64,000 nucleotides of DNA from Pseudooceanicola nitratireducens (GCF_900109195.1 NZ_FNZG01000004.1:248001-312000), one strand, 5' to 3'; shown: positions 16,717 to 26,082, counted from the stretch's first letter. The notes: a model not told the origin generated them from the letters alone. Made by a program: numbers and translations.

Positions 16717-16891
16717 CTTGGCACCTCAGCCGGGCGGTCTGCCCGATATAGATTTAGGTTGCCAATCTCATGCCCGCAAGATGTATCGATTCCATGACGC
16801 CCGGCCCCGCATCGGCGCGGATGTGGTGAAAATCACCACTGGCGTCGGCTTTGCCCCCCGTCGCACAAGCACCCGGAGGATCCGATGCACA

Positions 16892-17362
16892 TCAGTTCAG
16901 AAGGCTGCCGGCCGTAAAGTTGCCAAGGTTGCGCAGCAGCTGGGCGATGATGCCGTTGCCCTCGGTCTTGTTGTCGGTCACGCGACGCGACAGGACGACG
17001 GCGCGGCCATCCTCCAGACCATACCGTTCGATGTTCTGCACCACGCCGCCGTCGTCAAAGGTCACGGCCACGACCTCGCGGTCGACAACCTTGGGCTCCA
17101 ACGCGCCAGCATGGCGGACCATCGTGCGAACGTAATAATAACCACTGTCGTCGGTCACGCCGGCGGTCGAGGGCGCGCCAAGCACTTCGGCCACGGTGTC
17201 ACGGGTGTCGACGCCTACTGTGATCTGGTCCAGATCGTCGGCCTCGGGGACATAGCCATGGGCGCGGATGCGTTCGACACAGGCCGCCAGAGACAGCACC
17301 AGGCATCCGGCGATCAGCGCGCGGCCGATGCGGCCTGCGATTTGCGTTACCTTGTCAGACAT
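16892..17362 (-). CDS. bamE: outer-membrane protein assembly factor BamE (SmpA/OmlA lipoprotein)
   Basis: This 156-residue lipoprotein has a signal sequence ending in lipobox LAAC with the acylated Cys at residue 28. The BamE domain follows (VDTRDTVAEVLGAPSTAG, then GYYYVRTMV). BamE supports the BAM complex that inserts beta-barrels into the outer membrane. Met at 17362 is chosen because it places the lipobox 28 residues in; longer in-frame upstream sequence lacks a signal. The gene diverges from the DUF177-rpmF-plsX-fabH operon, an arrangement common in Rhodobacteraceae. Confidence 0.9.
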   Translation of the reverse strand: MSDKVTQIAGRIGRALIAGCLVLSLAACVERIRAHGYVPEADDLDQITVGVDTRDTVAEVLGAPSTAGVTDDSGYYYVRTMVRHAGALEPKVVDREVVAVTFDDGGVVQNIERYGLEDGRAVVLSRRVTDNKTEGNGIIAQLLRNLGNFTAGSLLN

Positions 17363-17490
17363 TCCCGCCCCCAATAATCCGTTCCGCGCCACCTGCCCTG
17401 TCCGCCGTCCTGCCCTTTCTCCGTCGCGGAGACTTCGGCATGTCCCAAAAGGCACAGTACCGATCGAGGTTTCAAACGAACGCAGCCCCC

Positions 17491-17519
17491 TTGTCACCGG
17501 GGTGCGCGGCTTTTATCCC
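17491..17519 (+). promoter_or_regulatory. putative promoter of the DUF177-rpmF-plsX-fabH operon
   Basis: TTGTCA (17491-17496), a 17-base spacer and TATCCC (17514-17519) would give a start near 17526, about 38 bases before the DUF177 ATG. This is a match by eye only. Confidence 0.4.
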
Positions 17520-17563
17520 GATTACATCAAAGTCCGACCCCGGTTCAAGAAAGGATCGACCGC

Positions 17564-18160
17564 ATGGCCACTTCCCAGCCCGGCAAAGCCCAAATTCGCG
17601 TGGCCGATCTGAATGACAGGGCCAGCAGACCCTTCCTGATCGTGCCCGAGGCCGACCAGCTGACCGCCCTTGGTGCCGAACTGGGCCTGTCGGCCCTGCG
17701 CAAGCTGCGCTTCGAAGGTCAGCTGCATCCCGACGGATCGCGCGGCTGGCGGCTGGCCGGTCACATTGGGGCCACCGTGGTGCAGCCCTGTGTCGTCACC
17801 CTGGCCCCCGTCACCACCCGGGTCGAGGAAGACGTGCTGCGTATATATACGCCCGACGTCATCACCCCCGCCCAGGTCGAAGATGACGATGGCGAAGGGG
17901 CCCCCATGCCCGAGGATGACGCGCTGGAACCGCTTCCGGCGGTCATCGACCTGGAAGAGGTCATGGCCGAGGCGCTGGCCCTGGCCCTGCCCCAGTACCC
18001 CCGCGCCGAGAATGTGGAACTGGGCGAAGCCGTCTATACCAAGAAGGGCACCAAGCCGATGACCGATGAGGACATCAAGCCCTTTGCCGGTCTTGCCGGT
18101 CTGCGCGCCAAGCTGGCGGGCGGATCACCGGAAGAAGACCCACAAGAGGATAAGGACTAA
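17564..18160 (+). CDS. DUF177 (YceD) family protein
   Basis: This 198-residue YceD/DUF177 protein is a conserved companion of rpmF, linked in bacteria and plastids to 23S rRNA accumulation. Visible family features are the RKLRFEGQL and VQPCVVTLAPV segments followed by a long acidic insertion (about residues 100-128) and IDLEEVMAEALALALPQYPR near the end. It lies upstream of rpmF on the same strand as part of the ribosome/phospholipid operon. Confidence 0.9.
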   Translation: MATSQPGKAQIRVADLNDRASRPFLIVPEADQLTALGAELGLSALRKLRFEGQLHPDGSRGWRLAGHIGATVVQPCVVTLAPVTTRVEEDVLRIYTPDVITPAQVEDDDGEGAPMPEDDALEPLPAVIDLEEVMAEALALALPQYPRAENVELGEAVYTKKGTKPMTDEDIKPFAGLAGLRAKLAGGSPEEDPQEDKD

Positions 18161-18239
18161 GTCCCCCCGGGGCGCGTGGAAAGAATCGCTTGCGGTTTCA
18201 CTTTTCCGGAGTATTTTCGCGCGCTCATCCGATTTGAAC

Positions 18240-18268
18240 TTGAATGCCGGGCCCATGAGAGATTATGA
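18240..18268 (+). promoter_or_regulatory. putative internal promoter for rpmF
   Basis: TTGAAT (18240-18245), a 17-base spacer and TTATGA (18263-18268) lie in the 197-base gap between the DUF177 gene and rpmF. The -10 box is imperfect. A second promoter here would let the ribosomal protein be made independently of DUF177. Confidence 0.35.
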
Positions 18269-18357
18269 GCCTCGCATCAGACGAAACTCGGCCCTGATTG
18301 CGGACCGGCGCTGACCGGCGCACGGCAACATGGGCCCCAGACGATAAAGGTTGCGAC

Positions 18358-18564
18358 ATGGCTGTCCAACAGAACAAAGTCTCGAAGTCCCGGCGCAACA
18401 ACCGTCGTGCCCACGACGCTCTCGTGGCTGCAAACCCGAACGAATGCCCGTCCTGCGGTGAGCTGAAGCGCCCGCACCATGTGTGCCCCTCGTGCGGCAC
18501 CTATGCCGATCGCGAAGTGATCGCCATGGCGGACGAAGTCGATCTGGACGACGACGCAGCATAA
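18358..18564 (+). CDS. rpmF: 50S ribosomal protein L32
   Basis: This is a 68-residue ribosomal protein. [20 protein letters not shown] is the standard bL32 N-terminus, and a zinc ribbon is formed by C30, C33, C43 and C46. The C-terminus is acidic ([10 protein letters not shown]). The ATG at 18358 gives the normal length. plsX follows 27 bases later, the usual rpmF-plsX coupling of ribosome and membrane-lipid synthesis. Confidence 0.98.
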   Translation: MAVQQNKVSKSRRNNRRAHDALVAANPNECPSCGELKRPHHVCPSCGTYADREVIAMADEVDLDDDAA

Positions 18565-18591
18565 ATTAACGGTTAGACCGGGCATACCCGC

Positions 18592-19719
18592 ATGAGCGAC
18601 GCGCAAAGTCAGACGCTAGCGGGACCGACCGGCGAAGTGGATACTTCGTCCAGTAAGGGCCGCATTATCATCTCTATTGATGCAATGGGGGGTGATCGCG
18701 GCCCTAATGCCGTTGTGGCCGGTATTGCCAAGTCCGCCAAGAAGAACCCGGCCATCGGGTTCATTCTGCACGGGCCCTCTTCCGATCTGAAACGGCTGGT
18801 CAGCCGCCGAAAGGTGCTGCGCGGCCGGGTCGAGATCCGCGATGCCGAAGGCGTCGTGCGGATGGACGACAAGCCAAGCCAGGTGGTGCGGCATGGCAAG
18901 GACACCTCGATGTGGTCCTGCCTCGAATCCGTCCGCAACGGAGAGGCGACCGTCGCCGTCTCCTGCGGGAACACCGGCGCGCTGATGGCGCTGTCGATGA
19001 TCCGCCTGCGCAAGATCCCCGGTGTGAACCGTCCCGCCATCGCCGTGCTCTGGCCGTCGCGCAACCCCTCGGGGTTCAACGTGATGCTGGACGTGGGCGC
19101 AGATGTGCGCGCGGATGAAGAAGACCTGCTGCAATATGCGCTGATGGGGGCGTCCTACGCCCGCAACGGCATGAAGCTGGACCGCCCGCGGATCGGCCTG
19201 CTGAACGTCGGCACCGAGGAAAACAAGGGCCGGGCAGAACTGAAGGCGGCGCATGACCTGATCGAAAAGGCCGCCCCCGGCGCGCAATTCGATTTCGTCG
19301 GCTTCGTCGAAGGCGGGGACATTCCCGGCGATGTCTGTGACGTGATCGTCACCGACGGCTTCACCGGCAACGTGGCGATCAAGACCGGCGAAGGCACCGC
19401 CAAGCTGATCGGCGACCTGCTGAAAGAGGCGTTCAAGTTCTCGCCCCTGTCGCGCATCGCGGCGCTTCTGGCGCTGACCTCGATGCGGCGTCTGCAGAAA
19501 CGCATCGACCCGCGCCGGGTGAACGGCGGCGTTTTCCTGGGGCTGAACGGCACGGTGGTGAAATCCCACGGCTCGGCCGATGCCACCGGCGTCGCGGCCG
19601 CGGTCAAGCTGGCATTCCAGCTGGCGCAGCAGGATCTGACCAATAAGATCAAGGCGCGGGTTGCATCCGCCACGCAGTCGGAAGAGGATGACGCCGAAGA
19701 CAACAAGGTGGCTGAATGA
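18592..19719 (+). CDS. plsX: phosphate acyltransferase PlsX
   Basis: This 375-residue enzyme makes acyl-phosphate from acyl-ACP for phospholipid synthesis. The family signatures are IISIDAMGGDRGPNAVVAG near residue 30, SCGNTGALMA, PAIAVLWP and IVTDGFTGNVAIKTGEG. The first ~25 residues are a polar extension before the conserved core, so a slightly later start is possible. The final codons overlap fabH (ATGA). Confidence 0.95.
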   Translation: MSDAQSQTLAGPTGEVDTSSSKGRIIISIDAMGGDRGPNAVVAGIAKSAKKNPAIGFILHGPSSDLKRLVSRRKVLRGRVEIRDAEGVVRMDDKPSQVVRHGKDTSMWSCLESVRNGEATVAVSCGNTGALMALSMIRLRKIPGVNRPAIAVLWPSRNPSGFNVMLDVGADVRADEEDLLQYALMGASYARNGMKLDRPRIGLLNVGTEENKGRAELKAAHDLIEKAAPGAQFDFVGFVEGGDIPGDVCDVIVTDGFTGNVAIKTGEGTAKLIGDLLKEAFKFSPLSRIAALLALTSMRRLQKRIDPRRVNGGVFLGLNGTVVKSHGSADATGVAAAVKLAFQLAQQDLTNKIKARVASATQSEEDDAEDNKVAE

Positions 19720-20690
19720 CTGTGCGCGCCGTACCGACCGGGATCGGGCATTACCTGCCCGACCGGGTCGTTCCGAATTCCGAATTCGAAGACACGCTGG
19801 AAACCTCGGACGAATGGATCCGCTCCCGCTCGGGGATCGAGCGGCGGCATTTCGCGGCCGAGGGCGAGACCACCAGCCAGATGGCGGTGAAGGCGGCCGA
19901 AAAGGCGCTGGCGATGGCCGGGCTCAAGCCCGATGACATCGACGCGGTGATCGTCGCGACCTCGACCCCTGATCTGACCTTTCCTTCCGTCGGCACCATG
20001 GTGCAGCAGGGCCTCGGCATGACGCGCGGCTTTGCCTATGACGTGCAGGCGGTCTGTGCCGGGTTCATCTATGCGCTGGCCAATGCCAACGGCATGATCC
20101 TGTCGGGTCAGGCCGAACGGGTGCTGGTCATCGGCGCGGAAACCTTTTCGCGCATCATGGACTGGGAAGACCGCGCCACCTGCGTGCTGTTCGGCGATGG
20201 TGCCGGGGCGCTGGTGCTTGAGGCGCGGACCGGGTCGGGCCATTCCGACGATCGCGGCATCCTGTCGGTCGATCTGAATTCCGACGGCCAGTACCGCGAC
20301 ATGCTGTATGTCGATGGCGGCGTATCGAGCACCGGGACCTCGGGCAAGCTGCGGATGCAGGGCAATGCGCTGTTCCGCCAGGCGGTCGAGAAACTGGCCT
20401 CGACCGCGAACAAGGCGCTGGAAAAAGCCGCGCTTGGCCATGGCGACGTCGACTGGATCGTGCCGCATCAGGCCAATATCCGCATCATCCAGGGCACCGC
20501 CAAGAAGCTGGACGTGTCGATGGACAAGGTGATCGTGACCGTTCAGGACCACGGCAATACCTCGGCCGCGTCGATCCCGCTGGCCATGTCCGTGGGTGTC
20601 AGCGATGGCCGCATCAAGCCGGGCGATCTGCTGGTGGCGGAAGCCATCGGCGGCGGCCTGGCCTGGGGTGCCGTCGTCCTGCGCTGGTAG
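19716..20690 (+). CDS. fabH: beta-ketoacyl-ACP synthase III
   Basis: This 324-residue KAS III starts fatty-acid chains by condensing acetyl-CoA with malonyl-ACP. The catalytic triad is C114 ([10 protein letters not shown]), H251 ([10 protein letters not shown]) and N281 (HGNTSAAS). The start overlaps the plsX stop by 4 bases. A clean intrinsic terminator follows 37 bases after the stop, separating fabH from ihfA. Confidence 0.96.
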   Translation: MTVRAVPTGIGHYLPDRVVPNSEFEDTLETSDEWIRSRSGIERRHFAAEGETTSQMAVKAAEKALAMAGLKPDDIDAVIVATSTPDLTFPSVGTMVQQGLGMTRGFAYDVQAVCAGFIYALANANGMILSGQAERVLVIGAETFSRIMDWEDRATCVLFGDGAGALVLEARTGSGHSDDRGILSVDLNSDGQYRDMLYVDGGVSSTGTSGKLRMQGNALFRQAVEKLASTANKALEKAALGHGDVDWIVPHQANIRIIQGTAKKLDVSMDKVIVTVQDHGNTSAASIPLAMSVGVSDGRIKPGDLLVAEAIGGGLAWGAVVLRW

Positions 20691-20727
20691 GCTCTGTTGC
20701 GGCCTCGTGGCACCGGGTTTTGATCAG

Positions 20728-20750
20728 GGGCGGCCCGTGCCGCCCTTTTT
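20728..20750 (+). terminator. Rho-independent terminator after fabH
   Basis: GGGCGGC (20728-20734), loop CCGT and GCCGCCC (20739-20745) form a perfect 7-bp hairpin followed by TTTTT. Confidence 0.88.
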
Positions 20751-20889
20751 GCTGCCTCCCCCCGATTTCACTGAAATTCACGAACCCGGCCAATGGGTTG
20801 ATATTGACTCGGAAATCCCGCCGACGCAGGATGCCGTAAACCTGATTTTAAGCAATTCCGCGAAAAGCGGCGTGATGGGAGGAACGGGA

Positions 20890-21192
20890 ATGAGTGACAA
20901 GACGCTGACACGACTGGATCTGAGCGAAGCGGTCTTCCGCGAGGTCGGCCTGTCCCGCAACGATTCCTCTCAGCTGGTCGAATCCGTTCTGACCCATATG
21001 TCCGACGCGCTGGTCAAAGGCGAACAGGTCAAGATCTCGTCCTTCGGGACCTTTTCGGTGCGCGACAAGGCCGCCCGCGTCGGCCGCAACCCCAAGACCG
21101 GGGAAGAAGTGCCGATCAGCCCGCGCCGCGTGCTGACCTTCCGGCCGTCTCACCTGATGAAAGACCGCGTCGCGGGCGGCAACCGCAGTTAA
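20890..21192 (+). CDS. ihfA: integration host factor subunit alpha
   Basis: This 100-residue HU/IHF-family DNA-bending protein has the exact usual length of IHF-alpha. [20 protein letters not shown] is the N-terminal dimerisation helix. [20 protein letters not shown] and [17 protein letters not shown] carry the beta-arm with the intercalating proline. The ATG at 20890 follows GGGAGGAACGG. It forms a unit with the MerR gene 15 bases downstream. Confidence 0.96.
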   Translation: MSDKTLTRLDLSEAVFREVGLSRNDSSQLVESVLTHMSDALVKGEQVKISSFGTFSVRDKAARVGRNPKTGEEVPISPRRVLTFRPSHLMKDRVAGGNRS

Positions 21193-21207
21193 GGACGCCC
21201 CCCGGCA

Positions 21208-21999
<792 letters not shown>

Positions 22000-22111
22000 T
22001 CCGCCGCGCATCCCGGCGCCGGGGTTTCCCCCATGCCGGGGCCGCAAAACCGGCCCCCGCGCCCTGCGCAAAAGAATCTGCCCGAAACTGCAAATCCTGT
22101 CAGTTTGCCCC

Positions 22112-22139
22112 TTGTCCGTGCCGCGAAATTCGATAAATA
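22112..22139 (+). promoter_or_regulatory. putative promoter of tRNA-Pro
   Basis: TTGTCC (22112-22117), a 16-base spacer and TAAATA (22134-22139) end 11 bases before the tRNA 5' end, the same placement as the tRNA-Gly promoter. Confidence 0.45.
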
Positions 22140-22150
22140 GGCCGGACCGT

Positions 22151-22227
22151 CGGGCTATAGCGCAGCCTGGTAGCGCGTCCGTCTGGGGGACGGAAGGTCG
22201 CAGGTTCGAGTCCTGCTAGCCCGACCA
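22151..22227 (+). tRNA. tRNA-Pro (anticodon GGG)
   Basis: This is a 77-base tRNA with encoded CCA. Acceptor CGGGCTA pairs with TAGCCCG. The anticodon stem is TCCGT/ACGGA with loop CTGGGGG (anticodon GGG). The T arm is CAGG-TTCGAGT-CCTG. Confidence 0.95.
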
Positions 22228-22313
22228 CTTCAATCCGCACGGTACCAATTCCAACTCGCCTTTCCTTCGGGACAGGTCGGGTGGTTTTGCGTTTGTAGCC
22301 CCTGCCGAACGGC

Positions 22314-22335
22314 AAAACGGGGGCCAAGGCCCCCG
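22314..22335 (-). terminator. Rho-independent terminator for the STAS-like gene
   Basis: Read on the minus strand, CGGGGGCC, a 2-base loop and GGCCCCCG are followed by TTTT. It lies 16 bases after the stop codon of the minus-strand gene at 22351. Confidence 0.8.
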
Positions 22336-22350
22336 CCTGGCGATCAGCTG

Positions 22351-23118
22351 TCACCCCGCCGGGATCGGTTCGCGCACCCAGGCCCAGGCGGCGTCTTCCT
22401 GGTCCAGCGGGAAGATCCGGATCTCGACCTGGGAAAACAGCCGCGACATGCCGACGAAGGGCCGGACCCAGGCCTGGTCGGTGACAATGGCATAGCGGTG
22501 CATGGCGCGGATCGCGTCCCATTTCATGCCCAGAAGCGCCCGGTCGAACAGGATCTCGGGGTCGAAGCCGGCAAAGCGTTTCATCCGCGCCAGGGCGTTG
22601 AATTTCCCGCCCTGATCAATGCGTTTGCGGAAGGGGAGGATGATGTCCTCCATGTCGTCATCGTCGATATAGCCGTCCAGTTCGAAGGCCAGCACATCGT
22701 CGGACCCGCCGGGGATCATCGTCAGACCCGGACGGCGGTCTTTCGGGTCGGGCAGATCGCGCGCCCAGGCCTCGGCCTCCTCCCGGTCTTCGGGGGCATA
22801 GGCGCGGACCTCCATCCGGGGAATGATGGGGTTGGTATAGCGCACCAGCCCCGCCAGAGTGCGGTTGCCGGTCACAAGGGCCGCGCGCGACATCTTGGAC
22901 AGGTCATCCAGAAGCCCAAGCTCCTCGATCACGTCCTCAAGCATGGCCCCGGCCGAGATATCCGAAAATCCGGTCATGTCGACCAGCAGGCCAATGCGCC
23001 CGACCTCGTCGAGCGCGGGTTTGAAGACGGCATAGAAATCGCGGACCTGATCGCGGGTGATGTCCCCCGATACGGTCACGCGGAATAGCGGGCTGTCAGT
23101 TCTGTCGAGATTGATCAT
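22351..23118 (-). CDS. tandem STAS/SpoIIAA-like domain protein
   Basis: This 255-residue cytoplasmic protein contains two copies of a SpoIIAA-like (STAS/SEC14-type) fold. Half 1 is about residues 1-120 (FRVTVSGDITRDQVRDFYAV, IGLLVDMTGFSDISAGAM). Half 2 is about 135-255 (DVLAFELDGYIDDDDMEDII). Proteins of this kind are annotated in proteobacteria without a firm role. The ATG at 23118 is preceded by a strong AGGAGG; an in-frame start 25 codons upstream has no ribosome site. The gene is flanked by tRNA-Pro and the thiolase-like pair. Confidence 0.8.
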   Translation of the reverse strand: MINLDRTDSPLFRVTVSGDITRDQVRDFYAVFKPALDEVGRIGLLVDMTGFSDISAGAMLEDVIEELGLLDDLSKMSRAALVTGNRTLAGLVRYTNPIIPRMEVRAYAPEDREEAEAWARDLPDPKDRRPGLTMIPGGSDDVLAFELDGYIDDDDMEDIILPFRKRIDQGGKFNALARMKRFAGFDPEILFDRALLGMKWDAIRAMHRYAIVTDQAWVRPFVGMSRLFSQVEIRIFPLDQEDAAWAWVREPIPAG

Positions 23119-23160
23119 CTGGGCCTCCTGCTTTGGAAGGTTCGCGCCCTTCAGACATGG

Positions 23161-23196
23161 GAAATGCCCGCGCATCTTCAAGATGGCGGGCATTTC
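23161..23196 (-). terminator. long stem-loop after the thiolase/DUF35 pair
   Basis: GAAATGCCCGC pairs with GCGGGCATTTC over 11 perfect pairs, and the inside folds further (CATCTT/AAGATG) with one bulged G, making a stem of about 17 bp. It lies 53 bases after the DUF35 stop and just upstream of the STAS-like start. On the minus strand it ends in TTTCCC, so it is a weak terminator at best; it may protect a 3' end. Confidence 0.55.
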
Positions 23197-23249
23197 GGCC
23201 GGGCAGATCAGGGGGGGCGGAGGGGGCTGTTGCCCTGCCCCCGTCCTGG

Positions 23250-23639
23250 TCAGATCAGTTCGGCAAACATCATCGGGGCTCCGTCTTTGACGGGGTGGAA
23301 CATGATGCGGGCGCGTTTGCCGATCTCAAGGTTTTCGCTGTCCTCGGGGCGGAACTGCACGTAGACGCGCGGGCCTTCGTCCAGCTCGAGATATGCCAGC
23401 GCAAAGGGCCCCCGGGGGGATTTGCGCATATGCGTCCAGGTGTAGATCGTGCCGGTGCCGGGGCTTTCGCGCCATTCGGTATCGGCCTGATGGCACAGCG
23501 GGCAGATCGTGCGCGGATACCAATGCGCCTGATCGCAGGCCGGACAGTGGCGGATCAGAAAGGTGCCCTTGGCGGCCGCATCCCAGAAGGGCTGCGATTC
23601 GGGGTTCAAGGGCGGGGGTGAGATCAGATCATAGCTCAT
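23250..23639 (-). CDS. DUF35 zinc-ribbon/OB-fold acyl-CoA-associated protein
   Basis: This 129-residue protein has an N-terminal rubredoxin-like zinc ribbon, CPAC and CPLC separated by about 12 residues, followed by an OB-fold (GTIYTWTHMRKSPRGPFALA, then GPRVYVQFRP). DUF35 proteins partner with thiolase-fold enzymes and bind acyl-CoA; in actinobacterial steroid breakdown the DUF35 part of ChsH2 joins the thiolase-like aldolase Ltp2. Here the start overlaps the stop of the thiolase-like gene by 4 bases, so a 1:1 complex is likely. Confidence 0.88.
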   Translation of the reverse strand: MSYDLISPPPLNPESQPFWDAAAKGTFLIRHCPACDQAHWYPRTICPLCHQADTEWRESPGTGTIYTWTHMRKSPRGPFALAYLELDEGPRVYVQFRPEDSENLEIGKRARIMFHPVKDGAPMMFAELI

Positions 23640-24784
23640 GCGATACGCTCCAATACGGCCGAGGCGGCGCCATGGCGGACGGCCAGCGTGCCGCCGATGC
23701 CGGTGACAAAGGCCAGGTCGCAATTGGGGACCTGGACGGCGGGATGCGCCTCTCCCCGCAGCTGGCGGACGGCTTCCAGCACCTTGGTCATGCCGCCACG
23801 GTTGACGGGGTGGTTGTTGCACAGCCCCCCGCCGTCGGTGTTGAAGGGCAGCTTGCCCTGCCCCGAGATCAGATTGCCATCGGCCACGAAGGCCCCGCCC
23901 TTGCCCTTTTCGCAGAAGCCGCAGTCTTCCAGCTGCATCAGCACGGTGATGGTGAAACTGTCGTAGATCGAGGCGTACTTGATGTCCGAGGGCTTCACCC
24001 CCGCTTCTTCCATCGCCTTGGGGCCTGTGAAGGCCGCGCCGGAATAGGTCAGGTCGATGCGGCCACCGTCCTGGCCCTTGATCGCCTGCGCCGCGCCCTG
24101 CACGCGGATGTCTGCCTTGCCCAGGGATTTCGCGATCTCGGGCGTGGTGATGATGAAGGCGCCGCCGCCTTCGGAGACCACGCAGCAATCCATCCGGTGC
24201 AGCGGGTCGGCGATCATCGGGCTGTTCAGTACGTCATCCACCGTCACCACGTCGCGCAGCATCGCATGTTCGTTGTGCTGCGCATGGTGGCTGGCGGCGA
24301 CCTTGATCCAGGCCAGCTGTTCCGAGGTGGTGCCGAATTCATGCATGTGCCGATGCGCAGCCAGGGCATAGATATTCGGCGGCGTGCCACCCAGGGGCAT
24401 TTCCCATCCCGCTTCGGGCCCATAGGGGCGCGGCTGCGGCGGATCGTTGCGCGGACGGCCCGCAAGGGTGACCAGCGCAATCTTGCAGCGGCCCATGGCG
24501 ATTGCGGCGGCAGCATCGTTCAGATGCGCGATATAGGACGATCCGCCGATGTCGGTGGCGTCGAAATAGGTCAGGTTCCGCAGGCCCATGTAATCGACCA
24601 TGGACATGAACCAGCCCGCATCGCCGGCGCAGAAATAGCCATCCACGTCGTCAAAGGTCAGGCCCGCATCCTCCAGCGCGCCCTTTGCGCATTCGTAATG
24701 CAGCTGCGGGGTGGACTTGTCCGGGGCCTTTCGCAGGGGATGTTCATAGATGCCAACAATGCTGGCGACGCCTTTGATCGACAC
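23636..24784 (-). CDS. thiolase-fold protein lacking the nucleophilic cysteine
   Basis: This 382-residue protein belongs to the SCP2-thiolase-like group (acetyl-CoA acetyltransferase annotation). The N-terminal half is recognisable, but where thiolases have the acyl-accepting Cys (pattern CASG) this protein has DIGGSS at about residues 78-83, so ordinary thiolysis is unlikely. The C-terminal DGGGLCNNHPVNRGG segment is conserved. The start is a GTG at 24784 with AGGAGA upstream. Together with the DUF35 protein it resembles Ltp2/ChsH2-type aldolase pairs or another CoA-thioester enzyme. The substrate is unknown. Confidence 0.82.
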   Translation of the reverse strand: MSIKGVASIVGIYEHPLRKAPDKSTPQLHYECAKGALEDAGLTFDDVDGYFCAGDAGWFMSMVDYMGLRNLTYFDATDIGGSSYIAHLNDAAAAIAMGRCKIALVTLAGRPRNDPPQPRPYGPEAGWEMPLGGTPPNIYALAAHRHMHEFGTTSEQLAWIKVAASHHAQHNEHAMLRDVVTVDDVLNSPMIADPLHRMDCCVVSEGGGAFIITTPEIAKSLGKADIRVQGAAQAIKGQDGGRIDLTYSGAAFTGPKAMEEAGVKPSDIKYASIYDSFTITVLMQLEDCGFCEKGKGGAFVADGNLISGQGKLPFNTDGGGLCNNHPVNRGGMTKVLEAVRQLRGEAHPAVQVPNCDLAFVTGIGGTLAVRHGAASAVLERIA

Positions 24785-24863
24785 GCTGCCTCTCCTTTGT
24801 GAACACGGCTTTCGGGCGCATCCTACCGGACGGTTAGTAACTGTCCAGCCTCTTTGTCCGGAA

Positions 24864-24882
24864 TGCGGAACAATGTTCCGCA
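24864..24882. promoter_or_regulatory. perfect inverted repeat, candidate operator
   Basis: TGCGGAAC-AAT-GTTCCGCA is a perfect 8-bp palindrome with a 3-base centre in the 182-base region between the divergent thiolase-like and dCTP deaminase genes. Its size and symmetry fit a dimeric repressor site (TetR- or IclR-like), though no regulator gene is adjacent. Confidence 0.5.
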
Positions 24883-24966
24883 CGTGCCAATCCCTTTACC
24901 ACCCCCCGCCCGTCTTTCCTTCGCCGCAATGCCGCAGTAACGTGCCCCGAAGACAACGGAGCACCC

Positions 24967-26049
24967 ATGACCGGCATCATTCCCAGCCAGCATTTGCGCA
25001 GCATGATCGACCGCGGAGAGATCGCGGCCACCCCCGGAATCACGCCCGAACAGATCCAGCCGGCCAGCCTGGACCTGCGGCTTGGCACCGTGGCTTACCG
25101 CGTAAGGGCGTCGTTCCTGGCCGGTGACGGCCGCACGGTCGAAGACCGGCTGAAGGAATTCGAAATGCACCGCATCGACCTGACCGAAGGCGCGGTGCTG
25201 GAAAAGGGCTGCGTCTATGTCGTGCCGCTGATGGAACGGCTGAACCTGCCAGGTGCCGTTCAGGCGGTGGCCAATGCCAAAAGCTCGACCGGGCGGCTGG
25301 ACCTGCTGACACGGGCGATTGCCGATGGCGGTACCGAATTCGACCGCATCCCCTCGGGCTACCAGGGGCCGCTGTATGCCGAGATCTGCCCGCGCAGTTT
25401 CTCGGTGCTGGTGCGTCCCGGCATGCGGCTGAACCAGATCCGGTTCCGTGCCGGTCGCGCGCGTCTTTCGGACAAGGAACTGCGCGAGTTGCACAATCGC
25501 ACGCCGCTGGTGAACGGCCATCCGGTGATCGAAGACGGCATGGGCTTTTCCGTCGATCTGAAACCCGGCGACGGCGACATCGTCGGCTATCGCGCGAAGC
25601 CGCATACCGGGGTTATCGACCTTGACCTGATAAACCATTACGATCCCGCGGATTTTTGGGATGCCGTGCGCACGCGCAAGGAACGCATCATCCTGGATCC
25701 CGGGGCCTTCTATATCCTCGTCAGCCAAGAGGCCGTGACGATCCCGCCCGATCACGCCGCCGAAATGGCCCCCTATGTGGCCATGGTGGGCGAATTCCGC
25801 GTGCATTACGCCGGGTTCTTCGATCCCGGTTTCGGTCATGATGCCGCCGGCGGGGCCGGATCGCGCGGCGTGCTTGAAGTGCGCTGTCACGAGGCCCCCT
25901 TCGTGCTGGAACATGGCCAGGTCGTCGGGCGGCTGGTCTATGAACGCATGATGGCCGAGCCCGAGACGCTTTACGGGGCCGGCATCGCCTCGAACTACCA
26001 GGGTCAGGGTCTGAAGCTGGCCAAACACTTCAAGGCAGGCGGGGCCTGA
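24967..26049 (+). CDS. 2'-deoxycytidine 5'-triphosphate deaminase (long form)
   Basis: The protein has 360 residues, about twice the usual dCTP deaminase of ~190. It appears to contain two trimeric-dUTPase-fold halves: residues 1-180 (GIIPSQHLRSMIDRGEI, IQPASLDLRLG, NAKSSTGRLDLLTRAIADGG) and a more divergent second half (about 190-360, IILDPGAFYILVSQEAVTI, FVLEHGQVVGRLVYERM). The SSTGRLD segment is the nucleotide-binding motif. It converts dCTP to dUTP, feeding dTMP synthesis. This long form is the standard annotation in alphaproteobacteria. Confidence 0.87.
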   Translation: MTGIIPSQHLRSMIDRGEIAATPGITPEQIQPASLDLRLGTVAYRVRASFLAGDGRTVEDRLKEFEMHRIDLTEGAVLEKGCVYVVPLMERLNLPGAVQAVANAKSSTGRLDLLTRAIADGGTEFDRIPSGYQGPLYAEICPRSFSVLVRPGMRLNQIRFRAGRARLSDKELRELHNRTPLVNGHPVIEDGMGFSVDLKPGDGDIVGYRAKPHTGVIDLDLINHYDPADFWDAVRTRKERIILDPGAFYILVSQEAVTIPPDHAAEMAPYVAMVGEFRVHYAGFFDPGFGHDAAGGAGSRGVLEVRCHEAPFVLEHGQVVGRLVYERMMAEPETLYGAGIASNYQGQGLKLAKHFKAGGA

Positions 26050-26082
26050 CATCAGGACCCCGCTCTAACAGGCTGAATTTAC

